This document shows positions 33,793 to 42,591 of a stretch of 64,000 bases of DNA, piece by piece. The DNA is from Pontitalea aquivivens. Lineage in GTDB: Bacteria; Pseudomonadota; Alphaproteobacteria; Rhodobacterales; Rhodobacteraceae. Below the pieces are notes generated by a model. It had not been told where the DNA came from and did no database searches. It saw nothing but the letters and a program-made list of their open reading frames with translations. The position numbers and the translations under genes are program-made. The stretch is taken from positions 127,092-191,091 of the forward strand of contig NZ_JBKFEY010000004.1 of the NCBI RefSeq assembly GCF_046507575.1, in the 5' to 3' direction. The first letter of the stretch is position 1, and every line of letters begins with the position of its first letter.

Positions 33793-34299
33793 ATGCGCGT
33801 GATCGGAATCGATCCGGGGCTTCGCAACCTCGGCTGGGGCGTGATCGAGATGACGGGTTCGCGGCTGACGCATGTCGCCAATGGGATCATCCATTCCGAA
33901 GGGCAGGATCTGGCGCTGCGTCTGCGTTCGCTTTATGCGGCCCTGACCGCGGTGATCGCCCGGCACGCCCCTGACGCGGCGGCGGTGGAACAGACCTTCG
34001 TGAACAAGGATGCGGTGGCCACGCTGAAACTGGGTCAGGCGCGCGGCATCGCGCTGCTGGCGCCGGCCCAGGCGGGGCTGAGCGTGGGGGAATACGCCCC
34101 CAACGCGGTGAAAAAGGCGGTGGTCGGCGTGGGCCATGCCGACAAGGGCCAGATCCAGCACATGGTCAGGTTTCAGTTGCCGGGGGTGGATCTGGCAGGC
34201 CCCGACGCGGCCGATGCGCTTGCCGTGGCGATCTGCCACGCCCACCACCTGCAATCGGCGGGCCGCATGGCGGCGGCGATGAAAGGGAAAGTCGCATGA
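33793..34299 (+). CDS. ruvC: RuvC, Holliday junction resolvase
   Basis: A 168-residue endonuclease that cuts Holliday junctions. All four catalytic acidic residues stand at the same numbers as in E. coli: D7 (GIDPGL), E66 (AVEQTFVN), D138 and D141 (GPDAADALAVA). It is the first gene of a ruvC-ruvA-ruvB unit and overlaps ruvA by an ATGA junction. Function is cytosolic DNA repair. Confidence 0.97.
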   Translation: MRVIGIDPGLRNLGWGVIEMTGSRLTHVANGIIHSEGQDLALRLRSLYAALTAVIARHAPDAAAVEQTFVNKDAVATLKLGQARGIALLAPAQAGLSVGEYAPNAVKKAVVGVGHADKGQIQHMVRFQLPGVDLAGPDAADALAVAICHAHHLQSAGRMAAAMKGKVA

Positions 34300-34964
34300 T
34301 CGGGCGGATCGCGGGCACCATCCTGCACCGGGCGATGGACCATGTCCTGATCGACGTGCGCGGCGTGGGCTATGTCGTCCATGTCTCGGCCCGAACCGCC
34401 GGCAGCCTGCCGCCGGTGGGCCAGGCCTGCGCACTTTATACCGACCTGCTGGTGCGCGAGGATCTGTTGCAATTGTTCGGGTTTCCCAGCCTTCTGGAAA
34501 AGGAATGGCACCGCCTGCTGACCTCGGTGCAAGGCATTGGCGCCAAGGCGTCGCTTGCGATCCTGGGCACCCTGGGCGCCGAGGGTGTGGGCCGGGCCAT
34601 TGCGCTGGGCGATTGGTCCGCGATCAAGGCCGCGCCCGGGGTGGGGCCGAAACTGGCCCAGCGTGTGGTGATGGAACTCAGGGACAAGGCGCCCTCGGTC
34701 ATGGCGATGGGCGGGGCCCTGACGGTCGATCTGGCCCCATCGGATGAGGTGGTCGAACCGGCCCCCCGGCCGCGCAAGGCCGCCGCCCCGCCCCCCGCGC
34801 CACAGGTCAATTCCACCGCCGAGGCGCTCAGCGCGCTGACCAACCTGGGCTACAACCCGTCCGAGGCCGCGGCCGCCGTGGCACAGGCCTCGGAAAATCC
34901 CGAAGCCAGCGATACCGCGAAACTCATCCGCGCAGCCCTGCGCCTTCTGGCCCCGAAAGGCTGA
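34296..34964 (+). CDS. ruvA: RuvA, Holliday junction branch migration subunit
   Basis: A 222-residue junction-binding protein. The OB-fold N-terminal domain (MIGRIAGTILHR), two helix-hairpin-helix motifs (LTSVQGIGAKASLAIL and IKAAPGVGPKLAQRVV) and the C-terminal RuvB-contacting helices (EALSALTNLGYNPSEA) are clear. An Ala/Pro-rich linker of about 30 residues joins domains II and III. It starts inside the ruvC stop. A repeat element separates it from ruvB. Confidence 0.97.
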   Translation: MIGRIAGTILHRAMDHVLIDVRGVGYVVHVSARTAGSLPPVGQACALYTDLLVREDLLQLFGFPSLLEKEWHRLLTSVQGIGAKASLAILGTLGAEGVGRAIALGDWSAIKAAPGVGPKLAQRVVMELRDKAPSVMAMGGALTVDLAPSDEVVEPAPRPRKAAAPPPAPQVNSTAEALSALTNLGYNPSEAAAAVAQASENPEASDTAKLIRAALRLLAPKG

Positions 34965-34967
34965 TCC

Positions 34968-35015
34968 CTTCTTCTTGGCCGAAATACTCCGGGGGTGCGG
35001 GGGCAGCGCCCCCGC
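34968..35015 (-). repeat. Dispersed repeat inside the ruvA-ruvB gap
   Basis: In reverse orientation, the core (34968-34989) reads GAGTATTT, CGG, CCAAGAAGAAG on the minus strand, identical to the copy at 25028. It is followed by the hairpin GCGGGGGC / AGC / GCCCCCGC (34997-35015). It fills most of the 88-base gap within the ruv operon. Confidence 0.85.
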
Positions 35016-35052
35016 TTGCAACGCCCGCCAATAGGCACGACACTGGCGCATC

Positions 35053-36126
35053 ATGACCGAACCCGACCCCACCCTTCGCCCCGACCGGCTGCCCGATGAC
35101 GCGGACCGCGCGCTCCGCCCGCAGGCGCTTGAAGACTTCGTGGGCCAGGCCGAAGCCCGCGCCAATCTGCGCGTTTTCATCGAAAGCGCCAGGATGCGCG
35201 GGCAGGCGATGGATCATACCCTGTTCCATGGCCCCCCGGGTCTGGGCAAGACCACGCTGGCGCAGATCATGGCGCGCGAACTGGGGGTGAACTTCAAGAT
35301 GACCTCGGGGCCGGTGCTGGCCAAGGCGGGCGATCTGGCCGCGATCCTGACCAACCTTGAGGCGCGCGATGTCCTGTTCATCGACGAGATCCACCGCCTG
35401 AATCCGGCTGTGGAAGAGGTGCTTTATCCCGCGATGGAGGATTTTGAGCTTGATCTGGTGATCGGCGAAGGTCCCGCCGCGCGCACCGTCCGGATCGAAT
35501 TGCAGCCCTTCACGCTGGTGGGGGCCACAACGCGGCTGGGGCTTCTGACGACGCCGCTGCGCGACCGCTTTGGCATTCCCACCCGGCTGCAATTCTATAC
35601 CGAGGATGAGCTGGACCTGATCGTGGCGCGTGGCGCGCGGCTTCTGGGCATTCCGGCCGAACCGGCCGGCACGCGCGAAATTGCGCGGCGCGCGCGCGGC
35701 ACGCCGCGGATCGCAGGCCGGCTGTTGCGCCGGGTCGTTGATTTCGCGCTGGTTGAGGGGGACGGGCGGCTGACGTGCGAGATTGCCGATGGCTCGTTGA
35801 CCCGTCTGGGTGTGGACAAGCTGGGGCTGGACGGGGCCGATCGGCGCTATCTGATGCTGATCGCGGAACATTATGGCGGGGGCCCGGTTGGGGTCGAGAC
35901 GATTTCCGCCGCGCTGTCGGAAAGCCGCGACGCGATCGAAGAGGTGATCGAGCCTTATCTGCTGCAGCAGGGCCTGATCAGCCGCACCCCGCGCGGGCGG
36001 ATGCTGGGTGCCCGCGCCTGGCGGCATCTGGGCCTTGCGGCGCCGGTGGCGGCAGGTGCGGTGTCCGGTGCGTCATCCGGGGCGTCATCGGGGAAGCCGC
36101 AGCCAGACCTGTTCGGGGATGGATAG
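35053..36126 (+). CDS. ruvB: RuvB, branch migration helicase
   Basis: A 357-residue AAA+ motor of the RuvAB complex. Walker A is GPPGLGKT (60-67), Walker B DEIH follows in DVLFIDEIHRLN, and the sensor and arginine-finger segment TTPLRDRFGIPTR is intact. The C-terminal winged helix is followed by a Ser/Gly/Ala-rich tail ending in PDLFGDG. The upstream repeat element may cause partial termination before ruvB, an inference. Confidence 0.97.
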   Translation: MTEPDPTLRPDRLPDDADRALRPQALEDFVGQAEARANLRVFIESARMRGQAMDHTLFHGPPGLGKTTLAQIMARELGVNFKMTSGPVLAKAGDLAAILTNLEARDVLFIDEIHRLNPAVEEVLYPAMEDFELDLVIGEGPAARTVRIELQPFTLVGATTRLGLLTTPLRDRFGIPTRLQFYTEDELDLIVARGARLLGIPAEPAGTREIARRARGTPRIAGRLLRRVVDFALVEGDGRLTCEIADGSLTRLGVDKLGLDGADRRYLMLIAEHYGGGPVGVETISAALSESRDAIEEVIEPYLLQQGLISRTPRGRMLGARAWRHLGLAAPVAAGAVSGASSGASSGKPQPDLFGDG

Positions 36127-36133
36127 CGCGGAC

Positions 36134-36166
36134 GCCTCCGGCGGGAGTATTTGGGCCAAGAAGAAG
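36134..36166 (+). repeat. Dispersed repeat between ruvB and the next gene
   Basis: GCCTCCGGCGG is followed by the core GAGTATTT, GGG, CCAAGAAGAAG (36145-36166). It ends 10 bases before the ATG of the downstream gene, so its AAGAAG and the following GGGG probably supply the ribosome-binding site. Confidence 0.85.
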
Positions 36167-36176
36167 GGGAACCAGG

Positions 36177-36809
36177 ATGCAGGCAGCAGAGGTCGAGGCG
36201 CTGTTTACCCGCGGCACGGGCGAATATCTGTTCGCACGCTGGGGGCGGCCGATCGTTCCGGTGGTCTTTGGGGTCAATGCCACGACGCTTTCGGTCGTGA
36301 AGGGTGCGGTTGAGGCGGTGGTGGCGCTGGCGGGCCACAAGATGGCCGAAACCGACCCCGAACTGGGCGCGAACCTGATGATCTTTTTTTTCCGTGACTG
36401 GCATGAATTGCTGGATGTGCCCAATCTGGACCAGCTGATCGAGGGGTTGCACGATCTGGTGGTGCGGCTGGATGACGGGGGCGCGAACCAGTATCGCGTG
36501 TTCCGTTTTGACCAGGAAGGCGCGATCCGGGCCTGTTTCGCCTTTGTGCGGATGGATGAGGCGCTGGATGAGGTGCCCGCCGAGACCCTGGCGCTGAGCC
36601 AGGCGGTGCAGATGATCCTGCTGTGGTCGGACCGCGCCTTTGCCGAGGCCTCGCCCCTGGCGCTGGCGCGCGGGGTGACGGTGTTGCGCCCCGGGATCGC
36701 CGCGGTGATCCGGGCGGGCTATGACCCGGTGCTGCCTGCGGTGGCGCGCGACCCCGCCCATGCGCTGCGGCTTGCGGCCCGGACCGGGGCGGCGGGGGGC
36801 GTGCAATGA
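36177..36809 (+). CDS. Conserved-looking protein of unknown function in the ruv-tol cluster
   Basis: A 210-residue soluble protein that I do not recognise. It has no signal peptide or membrane helix. The N-terminal half contains TRGTGEYLFARWGRPIVPVV and an EVEALF lead. The middle has FFFRDWHELLDVPNLDQLI, and the C-terminal part is Ala/Arg-rich. It lies between ruvB and ybgC and its stop overlaps the ybgC start (ATGA), so it is translationally coupled to an acyl-CoA thioesterase gene of the Tol cluster. Confidence 0.75.
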   Translation: MQAAEVEALFTRGTGEYLFARWGRPIVPVVFGVNATTLSVVKGAVEAVVALAGHKMAETDPELGANLMIFFFRDWHELLDVPNLDQLIEGLHDLVVRLDDGGANQYRVFRFDQEGAIRACFAFVRMDEALDEVPAETLALSQAVQMILLWSDRAFAEASPLALARGVTVLRPGIAAVIRAGYDPVLPAVARDPAHALRLAARTGAAGGVQ

Positions 36810-37267
36810 CCCATGCTTTTCCCGTTCGTGTCTATTACGAGGACACCGACCTGGCGGGCATTGTTTATTACGCCAATTATCTGAAGTTCATCGAGCGGGG
36901 CCGGTCGGAATGGATTCGCGCGCTGGGCGTGGATCAGGCGGCGATGAAGCGCGATCATGGCATCGTCTTTGCCGTGCGCCGGGTCGAGGCCGATTACCTG
37001 CGCCCTGCGCGTTTCGATGATGAGCTTTGCGTCACCACCGTGCCTGTGTCCGCCTCGGGCGCGCGCATCGTTCTGGAACAAGAGGTGCGGCGCGCGGGCG
37101 AGCGGCTGTTTGCCGCGGCCGTGACCCTTGTGTGCCTTGGCGACGGCGGTGCGCCTGCGCGGCTTCCTGCCGATATCCGGCACAAGATCGCGCCCGCCTT
37201 GCGCCAGGCGCGGGGCATCGGGCCAAATGACGCAGTTGTTATGGCGCTCCCCCTGAACCTTGTATAG
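36806..37267 (+). CDS. ybgC: YbgC, acyl-CoA thioesterase of the Tol-Pal cluster
   Basis: A 153-residue hotdog-fold thioesterase. The active-site loop YEDTDLAGIVYYANYLKFIERGR with the catalytic Asp near residue 15 is typical of YbgC/4HBT members encoded ahead of tolQ. It probably acts on short acyl-CoA or acyl carrier protein at the inner membrane. Start and upstream gene overlap; tolQ follows after 55 bases. Confidence 0.93.
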   Translation: MTHAFPVRVYYEDTDLAGIVYYANYLKFIERGRSEWIRALGVDQAAMKRDHGIVFAVRRVEADYLRPARFDDELCVTTVPVSASGARIVLEQEVRRAGERLFAAAVTLVCLGDGGAPARLPADIRHKIAPALRQARGIGPNDAVVMALPLNLV

Positions 37268-37322
37268 AATCACTGTTAATCAGAGCCGCGAGAATGTGGC
37301 CCCAACCGGCGAGCAGTGACAG

Positions 37323-38018
37323 ATGGAAACCGAAGCCCTTGCGATGGCGCAGGAGATTGACTTCTCCCTTGTGGCGCTGTTCGCGCGCGCATCCTTTATC
37401 GTTCAAGTCGTGATGATCATGCTGATCGTGGCCAGTTTCTGGTCCTGGTCGATCATCATCCGCAAGTTCATCACCTTCCGCGCCGCCCGCGCCGAAGCCG
37501 CGACCTTTGATCGCGCCTTCTGGTCGGGTGAGCCGCTGGATGAGTTGTTTGACCAGATCGGTCCGGCACCGGACGGGGCCAGCCAGAAGATCTTTGCCGC
37601 CGGGATGCTGGAATGGCGCCGCAGTCACCGCAGCGATGGCGCGCTGATCACCGGGGCGCAGGCGCGCATTGACCGGTCGATGGATGTGGCGATCGCCAAG
37701 GAGACCGAGTATCTGAACGCAGGCCTGCCGTTCCTGGCGACCGTCGGGTCGACCGCGCCCTTCGTGGGGCTGTTCGGCACGGTCTGGGGGATCAAGGTTG
37801 CCTTCGAGGAAATCGCGATTTCGCAAAACACCTCGCTTGCCGTCGTGGCGCCCGGGATTTCCGAGGCGCTTCTGGCCACGGGTCTGGGCCTGCTGGCGGC
37901 GATCCCGGCGGTGATCTTTTACAACAAGCTGTCGGCCGATGCCGACCGCATCGCCTCGGGGTATGAGGCCTTTGCCGACGAATTCGCCACGATCCTGTCG
38001 CGCCAGCTGGACGCCTGA
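37323..38018 (+). CDS. tolQ: TolQ, proton-channel subunit of the Tol-Pal system
   Basis: A 231-residue inner-membrane protein of the MotA/TolQ/ExbB family with three hydrophobic helices: about 28-48 (VVMIMLIVASFWSWSII), 136-158 and 176-198 (LLATGLGLLAAIPAVIFYN). The segment FLATVGSTAPFVGLFGTVWGI is the conserved TolQ signature. With TolR it uses the proton gradient to drive TolA during cell constriction. Second of the ybgC-tolQRAB-pal-cpoB set. Confidence 0.96.
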   Translation: METEALAMAQEIDFSLVALFARASFIVQVVMIMLIVASFWSWSIIIRKFITFRAARAEAATFDRAFWSGEPLDELFDQIGPAPDGASQKIFAAGMLEWRRSHRSDGALITGAQARIDRSMDVAIAKETEYLNAGLPFLATVGSTAPFVGLFGTVWGIKVAFEEIAISQNTSLAVVAPGISEALLATGLGLLAAIPAVIFYNKLSADADRIASGYEAFADEFATILSRQLDA

Positions 38019-38021
38019 GCC

Positions 38022-38513
38022 ATGGGTGCGGGGGTGATGAAAAAGTCGGGCGGGGGCGGGCGCCGCCGCCGGGGCGCGCGTGGCAAGCATGCCGCGATGA
38101 GCGAGATCAACGTCACGCCCTTTGTCGACGTGATGTTGGTGTTGCTGATCATCTTCATGGTGGCAGCGCCGCTGATGACGGTGGGCGTGCCGCTGGAACT
38201 GCCCAAGACTGCCGCGCGGACCGTGCCCACCGAACAGGAAGAGCCGCTGACGATCTCGTTGCAGCTGGATGGCACCGTGTCGTTGATGAACACGCCGGTG
38301 GCCGATGGCGAGCTGGTCGACCGGCTGCGCGCCGTGTCGCAGGAACGCGAAAGCGACAAGGTGTTCCTGCGCGCGGATGGCGGGATCGAATATGCCCGCG
38401 TGGTGCAGGTGATGGGTGCGCTGAATGCGGGGGGGTTCACCAATATCGTTCTGGTGACGGATGCGGGCGGGCCCACGCTGACCGGCGGGCAGACCGCCCC
38501 GGCAGGGAATTGA
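38022..38513 (+). CDS. tolR: TolR, Tol-Pal inner-membrane subunit
   Basis: A 163-residue ExbD/TolR-family protein with a basic Gly/Arg N-terminus, a single helix at about 33-52 holding the proton-carrying D36 (TPFVDVMLVLL), and a periplasmic domain (LRADGGIEYARVVQVMGALNAGGF). The N-terminal stretch GGGGRRRRGARGK is unusually basic. It starts 3 bases after the tolQ stop. Confidence 0.95.
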   Translation: MGAGVMKKSGGGGRRRRGARGKHAAMSEINVTPFVDVMLVLLIIFMVAAPLMTVGVPLELPKTAARTVPTEQEEPLTISLQLDGTVSLMNTPVADGELVDRLRAVSQERESDKVFLRADGGIEYARVVQVMGALNAGGFTNIVLVTDAGGPTLTGGQTAPAGN

Positions 38514-38520
38514 GGTCATC

Positions 38521-39711
38521 ATGCCCATGGATCGGGCGGACAGGATTGGCACCGGGGTTTCGGCGGCGGTTCATCTGGGGCTGATCGCCTGGGTGGCCTT
38601 TGGCGGCGATCTGTTTCGTGCGCGTCCCGCCGATCCGGTGGTCATGACCGAAGTTTCGGTGATGTCCGAGGCGGAATTTGCCGCGATGATGGCGGCGGCG
38701 CCGCGTCCATCGGATCTGGCGGTGAGCCAGCCGCAGGCGCCGTCGGTTGCACAGGACGCGGCCCCCGCGCCGCAGCCTGACCCCGGGGTGGCCGCCGAGG
38801 CCCCGCCCGCGCCGATGACCGAGCCGGAACCGGAAACCGCCCCGGACATGAGCGATCTGACGACTCCGCCCGCCCAGGCCCAGGTGACCGAGGCGCCACC
38901 GATGCAGCCGATGCCCCCGGTCGAGGAACCTTCGGCCACCGTGCTGATGGAAATCAGCCCGCGCCCCCGGCCGCGCCCGGCCCCGCGCGTGGCCCCGACG
39001 CCCGCCGAGGCGCCCCCGCCGGATGCGCAGGTTTCCGATATGGCGCAGGCCGAAACCCGCCCCGATGAGGCCGCCGCGCCCGAGGAAACCGTCGAGGCGC
39101 CGGAACCCGAAGCCGCCCCGCCCGAGGCCACGACCGAGATCGTGACCGAGGCCACGGAAACCGACGACAGGCCGCAATCTTCGGCCCCGCTGACCTCGGC
39201 ACGGCCCCGGGCGCGCCCGGCCCAGCCCGCCCCCGCCCGGCCCGCGCCGCAGGTCGAAACCGCTTCGCGCCCGACCCCGCCTGCCGCGATGCCAAGCCAG
39301 TCGGATGCTGTCGCCGATGCGCTGGCCGAGGCGCTGGCCTCGGACACCGGCACCGGCACGGGCGGCGCTGGCCGTGCGGCCTCGGGCCCGCCGCTGACCT
39401 CGGGGGAAAAGGATGCGCTGATCGTCGATGTGAAGGCCTGCTGGAACGTTGGCGCGCTGTCGACCGAGGCGCTGCGCACCGTTGTCACGCTGGGCGTCAC
39501 GATGATGCCCGATGGCCGTCCCGATGTGGGGTCCATCCGCCGGATCAGCCATGAAGGCGGGTCCGAGGCCGCGGCCAACCAGGCCTTTGAGGCCGGGCGC
39601 CGCGCCATCGTGCGCTGTGGGTCGGATGGCTTTCCGCTGCCACCGGAAAAATACGACCACTGGCGCGAAATCGAGATCGTCTTCAATCCTGAAAAGATGA
39701 GGATGAAATGA
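38521..39711 (+). CDS. tolA: TolA, energy-transducing Tol-Pal protein
   Basis: A 396-residue protein with a short N-terminal anchor (VSAAVHLGLIAWVAF), a long Pro/Ala/Glu-rich periplasmic domain spanning roughly residues 50-290, and a C-terminal TolA-like domain with AFEAGRRAIVRCGSDGFPLP. The low-complexity region is not the helical Lys/Ala-rich TolAII of E. coli, but position, anchor and C-terminus fit. An ATG two codons in is an alternative start. Confidence 0.88.
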   Translation: MPMDRADRIGTGVSAAVHLGLIAWVAFGGDLFRARPADPVVMTEVSVMSEAEFAAMMAAAPRPSDLAVSQPQAPSVAQDAAPAPQPDPGVAAEAPPAPMTEPEPETAPDMSDLTTPPAQAQVTEAPPMQPMPPVEEPSATVLMEISPRPRPRPAPRVAPTPAEAPPPDAQVSDMAQAETRPDEAAAPEETVEAPEPEAAPPEATTEIVTEATETDDRPQSSAPLTSARPRARPAQPAPARPAPQVETASRPTPPAAMPSQSDAVADALAEALASDTGTGTGGAGRAASGPPLTSGEKDALIVDVKACWNVGALSTEALRTVVTLGVTMMPDGRPDVGSIRRISHEGGSEAAANQAFEAGRRAIVRCGSDGFPLPPEKYDHWREIEIVFNPEKMRMK

Positions 39712-39820
39712 CCCCGCCGCCGCCCCGCCGGGGAACCGCGCGCCCGCTGAGGCAGTTGTGATCCCAGCCGCCGCGAAAACCCGTTACAACAGTTTCACCC
39801 GCATTTCAGGGATGCACCGA

Positions 39821-41140
39821 ATGATCCGCTTCGCCCTGGCCGCCCTGGCCGCCCTTGCGCTGACCCCCGTCCCGCTGCATGCCCAGCAAGGGCCGCTGCG
39901 CATCGAGATCACCGATGGTGTGATCGAGCCCTTGCCTTTCGCGCTGCCCGGTTTCGTGCCCGAAAGCGGTGATGCCGGGCAATTGGCCGCCGATATCACC
40001 CGCGTCATCGCCACCGACCTGTCGGGAACGGGGCTGTTTCGGGAAATTCCGCAAAGCGCGCATATCCAGCGCATTTCATCCTTTGACGCGCCGGTGTCCT
40101 ACCCCGATTGGCAGGCGATCAATGCCCAGGCGCTGCTGACCGGGGCGGTGTCGGTTTCGGGTGGGCGCGTGGTGGTCAAGTTCCGGCTGTTCGATGTGTT
40201 CTCGGGCCAGGAACTGGGCGAGGGGCAGCAGCTTGCGGCCTCGCCGGCCAGCTGGCGGCGTCTGGCACACAAGGTCGCCGATATCGCCTATAGCCGGATC
40301 ACCGGGGAAACGGGCTATTTCGACAGCCGGGTGGTGTTTGTGTCCGAAAGCGGGCCCAAGGACAACCGTCAGAAGCGTCTTGCGGTGATGGATTATGATG
40401 GCGCGAATGTGCAGTATCTGACGGATTCCAGCACCATCGTTCTGGCCCCGCGGTTTTCGCCCACCGGGGACCGCATCCTTTACACGACCTTTGAAACCGG
40501 CTTCCCCCGCATCAAGATGCTGAACGTCGCCAATGTCGCAGGCCAGCTTCTGCCCGAGGTGCCCGGCACGATGACCTTTGCCCCGCGGTTTTCGCCCGAT
40601 GGCGGCAGCATCGTCTATTCGCTGGAACAGGGTGGCAATACCGACATCTGGCGCATGGGCGTGAACGGTGGCGCGCCGCAACGGCTGACCAATACGCCCG
40701 CGATCGAAACGGCGCCGTCCTATTCCCCCGATGGCAGCCGGATCGTGTTCGAATCCGACCGTTCGGGCAGCCAGCAACTGTACATCATGCCCGCCGGCGG
40801 CGGCGAGGCGGTACGGATTTCCTTTGGTGAGGGGCGATATGGCACGCCGGTCTGGTCGCCGCGCGGTGACCTGATCGCGTTTACCAAGCAACATGCCGGG
40901 CGCTTTCACATCGGCGTGATGCGCACCGACGGGTCGGAGGAACGGTTGCTGACCTCGTCCTTCCTGGATGAAGGGCCGACCTGGTCGCCCAATGGCCGCG
41001 TGATCATGTTCACCCGCGAAAGCCCCGGCGCGGCGGGCGGGGCGCAGCTTTTCTCGGTGGATATTTCGGGGCGCAACCTGAAGGCGGTACCGCTTTCGGG
41101 CGCGGCCTCGGACCCGGCCTGGTCGCCGCTTCTGCCATGA
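39821..41140 (+). CDS. tolB: TolB, periplasmic beta-propeller of Tol-Pal
   Basis: A 439-residue periplasmic protein. The N-terminus MIRFALAALAALALTPVPLHA is a signal peptide with cleavage after LHA near residue 21. It then has the TolB N-terminal domain and repeated PDxxxIVYSxxxxGxxDIW blades (PRFSPDGGSIVYSLEQGG, PSYSPDGSRIVFESDR, PTWSPNGRVIMFTRES). Start chosen to give the signal peptide; alternatives at 39812 or a GTG at 39758 are possible. Confidence 0.94.
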   Translation: MIRFALAALAALALTPVPLHAQQGPLRIEITDGVIEPLPFALPGFVPESGDAGQLAADITRVIATDLSGTGLFREIPQSAHIQRISSFDAPVSYPDWQAINAQALLTGAVSVSGGRVVVKFRLFDVFSGQELGEGQQLAASPASWRRLAHKVADIAYSRITGETGYFDSRVVFVSESGPKDNRQKRLAVMDYDGANVQYLTDSSTIVLAPRFSPTGDRILYTTFETGFPRIKMLNVANVAGQLLPEVPGTMTFAPRFSPDGGSIVYSLEQGGNTDIWRMGVNGGAPQRLTNTPAIETAPSYSPDGSRIVFESDRSGSQQLYIMPAGGGEAVRISFGEGRYGTPVWSPRGDLIAFTKQHAGRFHIGVMRTDGSEERLLTSSFLDEGPTWSPNGRVIMFTRESPGAAGGAQLFSVDISGRNLKAVPLSGAASDPAWSPLLP

Positions 41141-41215
41141 GGCGGGTGATTCCCAAGCTGCGGCGAACCTGTTAGGATGAACGGCATCGAGCCAGTGAAA
41201 AAAAGGCGGTACACC

Positions 41216-41746
41216 ATGACTTTCGCACCCAAGGCACTTCTTCTTCTGTCCGCGCTTGCGCTTGCGGCCTGTAACAACCCCGACCGCTATGGCGCGGGCG
41301 GTGGTGTCGTCGATCCGGGCGGTGCCTTTGGCGGCGGCGCGGGGGGGGTGGACCAGATGGGTCTGGCCTCTGATCCGAATTCGCCGGCCTATTTCGCCCA
41401 GACCATCGGCGACAAGGTGCTGTTCGCGGTCGATCAGTCGACGCTTGGCCCCGATGCGCAGAATACCCTGCGCGGCCAGGCGCAGTGGCTGGCCGGCCGG
41501 CCGCAATATTCCGCTATCATCGAAGGCCATGCCGACGAACAGGGCACGCGTGAATACAACCTTGCGCTGGGCGCCCGCCGCGCCAATTCGGTACAGGAAT
41601 ACCTGATTTCGCAAGGCGTTGCCCCGAACCGCCTGCGTACTGTTTCCTATGGCAAGGAACGCCCGCTGGCTGTCTGCTCGACCGAGCAGTGCTATTCGCA
41701 GAACCGCCGCGCGGTTACCGTGATCTCGATCGGCGCGGGCAGCTGA
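41216..41746 (+). CDS. pal: Pal, peptidoglycan-associated lipoprotein
   Basis: A 176-residue outer-membrane lipoprotein with lipobox LALAAC and acylated C19. The OmpA-like peptidoglycan-binding domain contains VLFAVDQSTLGPDAQ, IEGHADEQGTREYNLALGARRAN and SYGKERPLAVCSTEQCYSQNRRAV. It tethers the outer membrane to the wall and binds TolB. The gly-rich segment after the lipobox is the usual flexible linker. Confidence 0.96.
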   Translation: MTFAPKALLLLSALALAACNNPDRYGAGGGVVDPGGAFGGGAGGVDQMGLASDPNSPAYFAQTIGDKVLFAVDQSTLGPDAQNTLRGQAQWLAGRPQYSAIIEGHADEQGTREYNLALGARRANSVQEYLISQGVAPNRLRTVSYGKERPLAVCSTEQCYSQNRRAVTVISIGAGS

Positions 41747-41760
41747 AGGGCGGTGGCGCG

Positions 41761-42591
41761 ATGATGCGGGCGGTTGTTCTTTCGCTGGCCCTGGGATTGG
41801 CCGCGCCTGCCTTCGGGCAGGATGCGGGCACCCTTGCCGATATCCGGGCCGAGTTGTCGCAGCTGTCGGCCGACCTGCAGGGCCTGCGATCCGAGCTGGT
41901 GGCCTCGGGTGCGCAGGGGCTGCAGGCCGCGGGCGGGGCGTCGGCGCTGGATCGGATGAACACGCTGGAGGCGGCCCTGTCGCGTCTGACCGCGCGCGCC
42001 GAAGCACTGGAAAACCGCATCAATCGCGTCGTCAGCGACGGCACCAACCGCTTGGGCGATCTGGAATTCCGCCTGTGCGAGCTGGAACCGGGCTGCGACA
42101 TTTCCACCATCGGCCAGACGCCCACGCTGGGCGGCGCGCCGGTCACGGCCGCGGCGGTCACCGCCCCGGCCCCCAATGCCACCGCGCCCACCGCCGCGCC
42201 GTCGATGGCCATGAACGAACAGGCGGATTTCGACCGGGCCAGGGAGGTGCTCGGTCAAGGTGACTTTCGCGGCGCCGCTGACCTCTTTGCGACCTTTGCC
42301 CAAACCTATCCGGGCGGCCCCCTGACCGCCGAGGCGATGTTCCTGCGCGGCGAGGCGTTGCAGCAGGCGGGCGACCTGCCCGGCGCGGCCCGCGCCTGGC
42401 TTGAGTCGTTTTCGGCCGAGCCGCAGGGCCTGCGCGCCGCCGACAGCCTGCTGATGCTGGGCCGTTCGCTGGGTGATCTGGGCCAACAGCTGGAGGCCTG
42501 CGCCACCCTGGCCGAGGTGGGCATCCGTTTTCCGGGCGCGCCGGCGGCGGGGCAGGCGGCATCCGCCATGCAGGGTCTGGGCTGTCAGTGA
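41761..42591 (+). CDS. cpoB: CpoB (YbgF), Tol-Pal associated periplasmic coordinator
   Basis: A 276-residue periplasmic protein with a signal peptide ending near FGQDAG, an N-terminal coiled coil (ADIRAELSQLSADLQGLRSELV, LTARAEALENRINRVV) and a C-terminal TPR-like region (AREVLGQGDFRGAADLFATFAQTYPGG, ADSLLMLGRSL). An Ala/Pro linker joins them. Its stop overlaps the tilS GTG start, which also ties this cluster to tRNA modification. Confidence 0.93.
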   Translation: MMRAVVLSLALGLAAPAFGQDAGTLADIRAELSQLSADLQGLRSELVASGAQGLQAAGGASALDRMNTLEAALSRLTARAEALENRINRVVSDGTNRLGDLEFRLCELEPGCDISTIGQTPTLGGAPVTAAAVTAPAPNATAPTAAPSMAMNEQADFDRAREVLGQGDFRGAADLFATFAQTYPGGPLTAEAMFLRGEALQQAGDLPGAARAWLESFSAEPQGLRAADSLLMLGRSLGDLGQQLEACATLAEVGIRFPGAPAAGQAASAMQGLGCQ

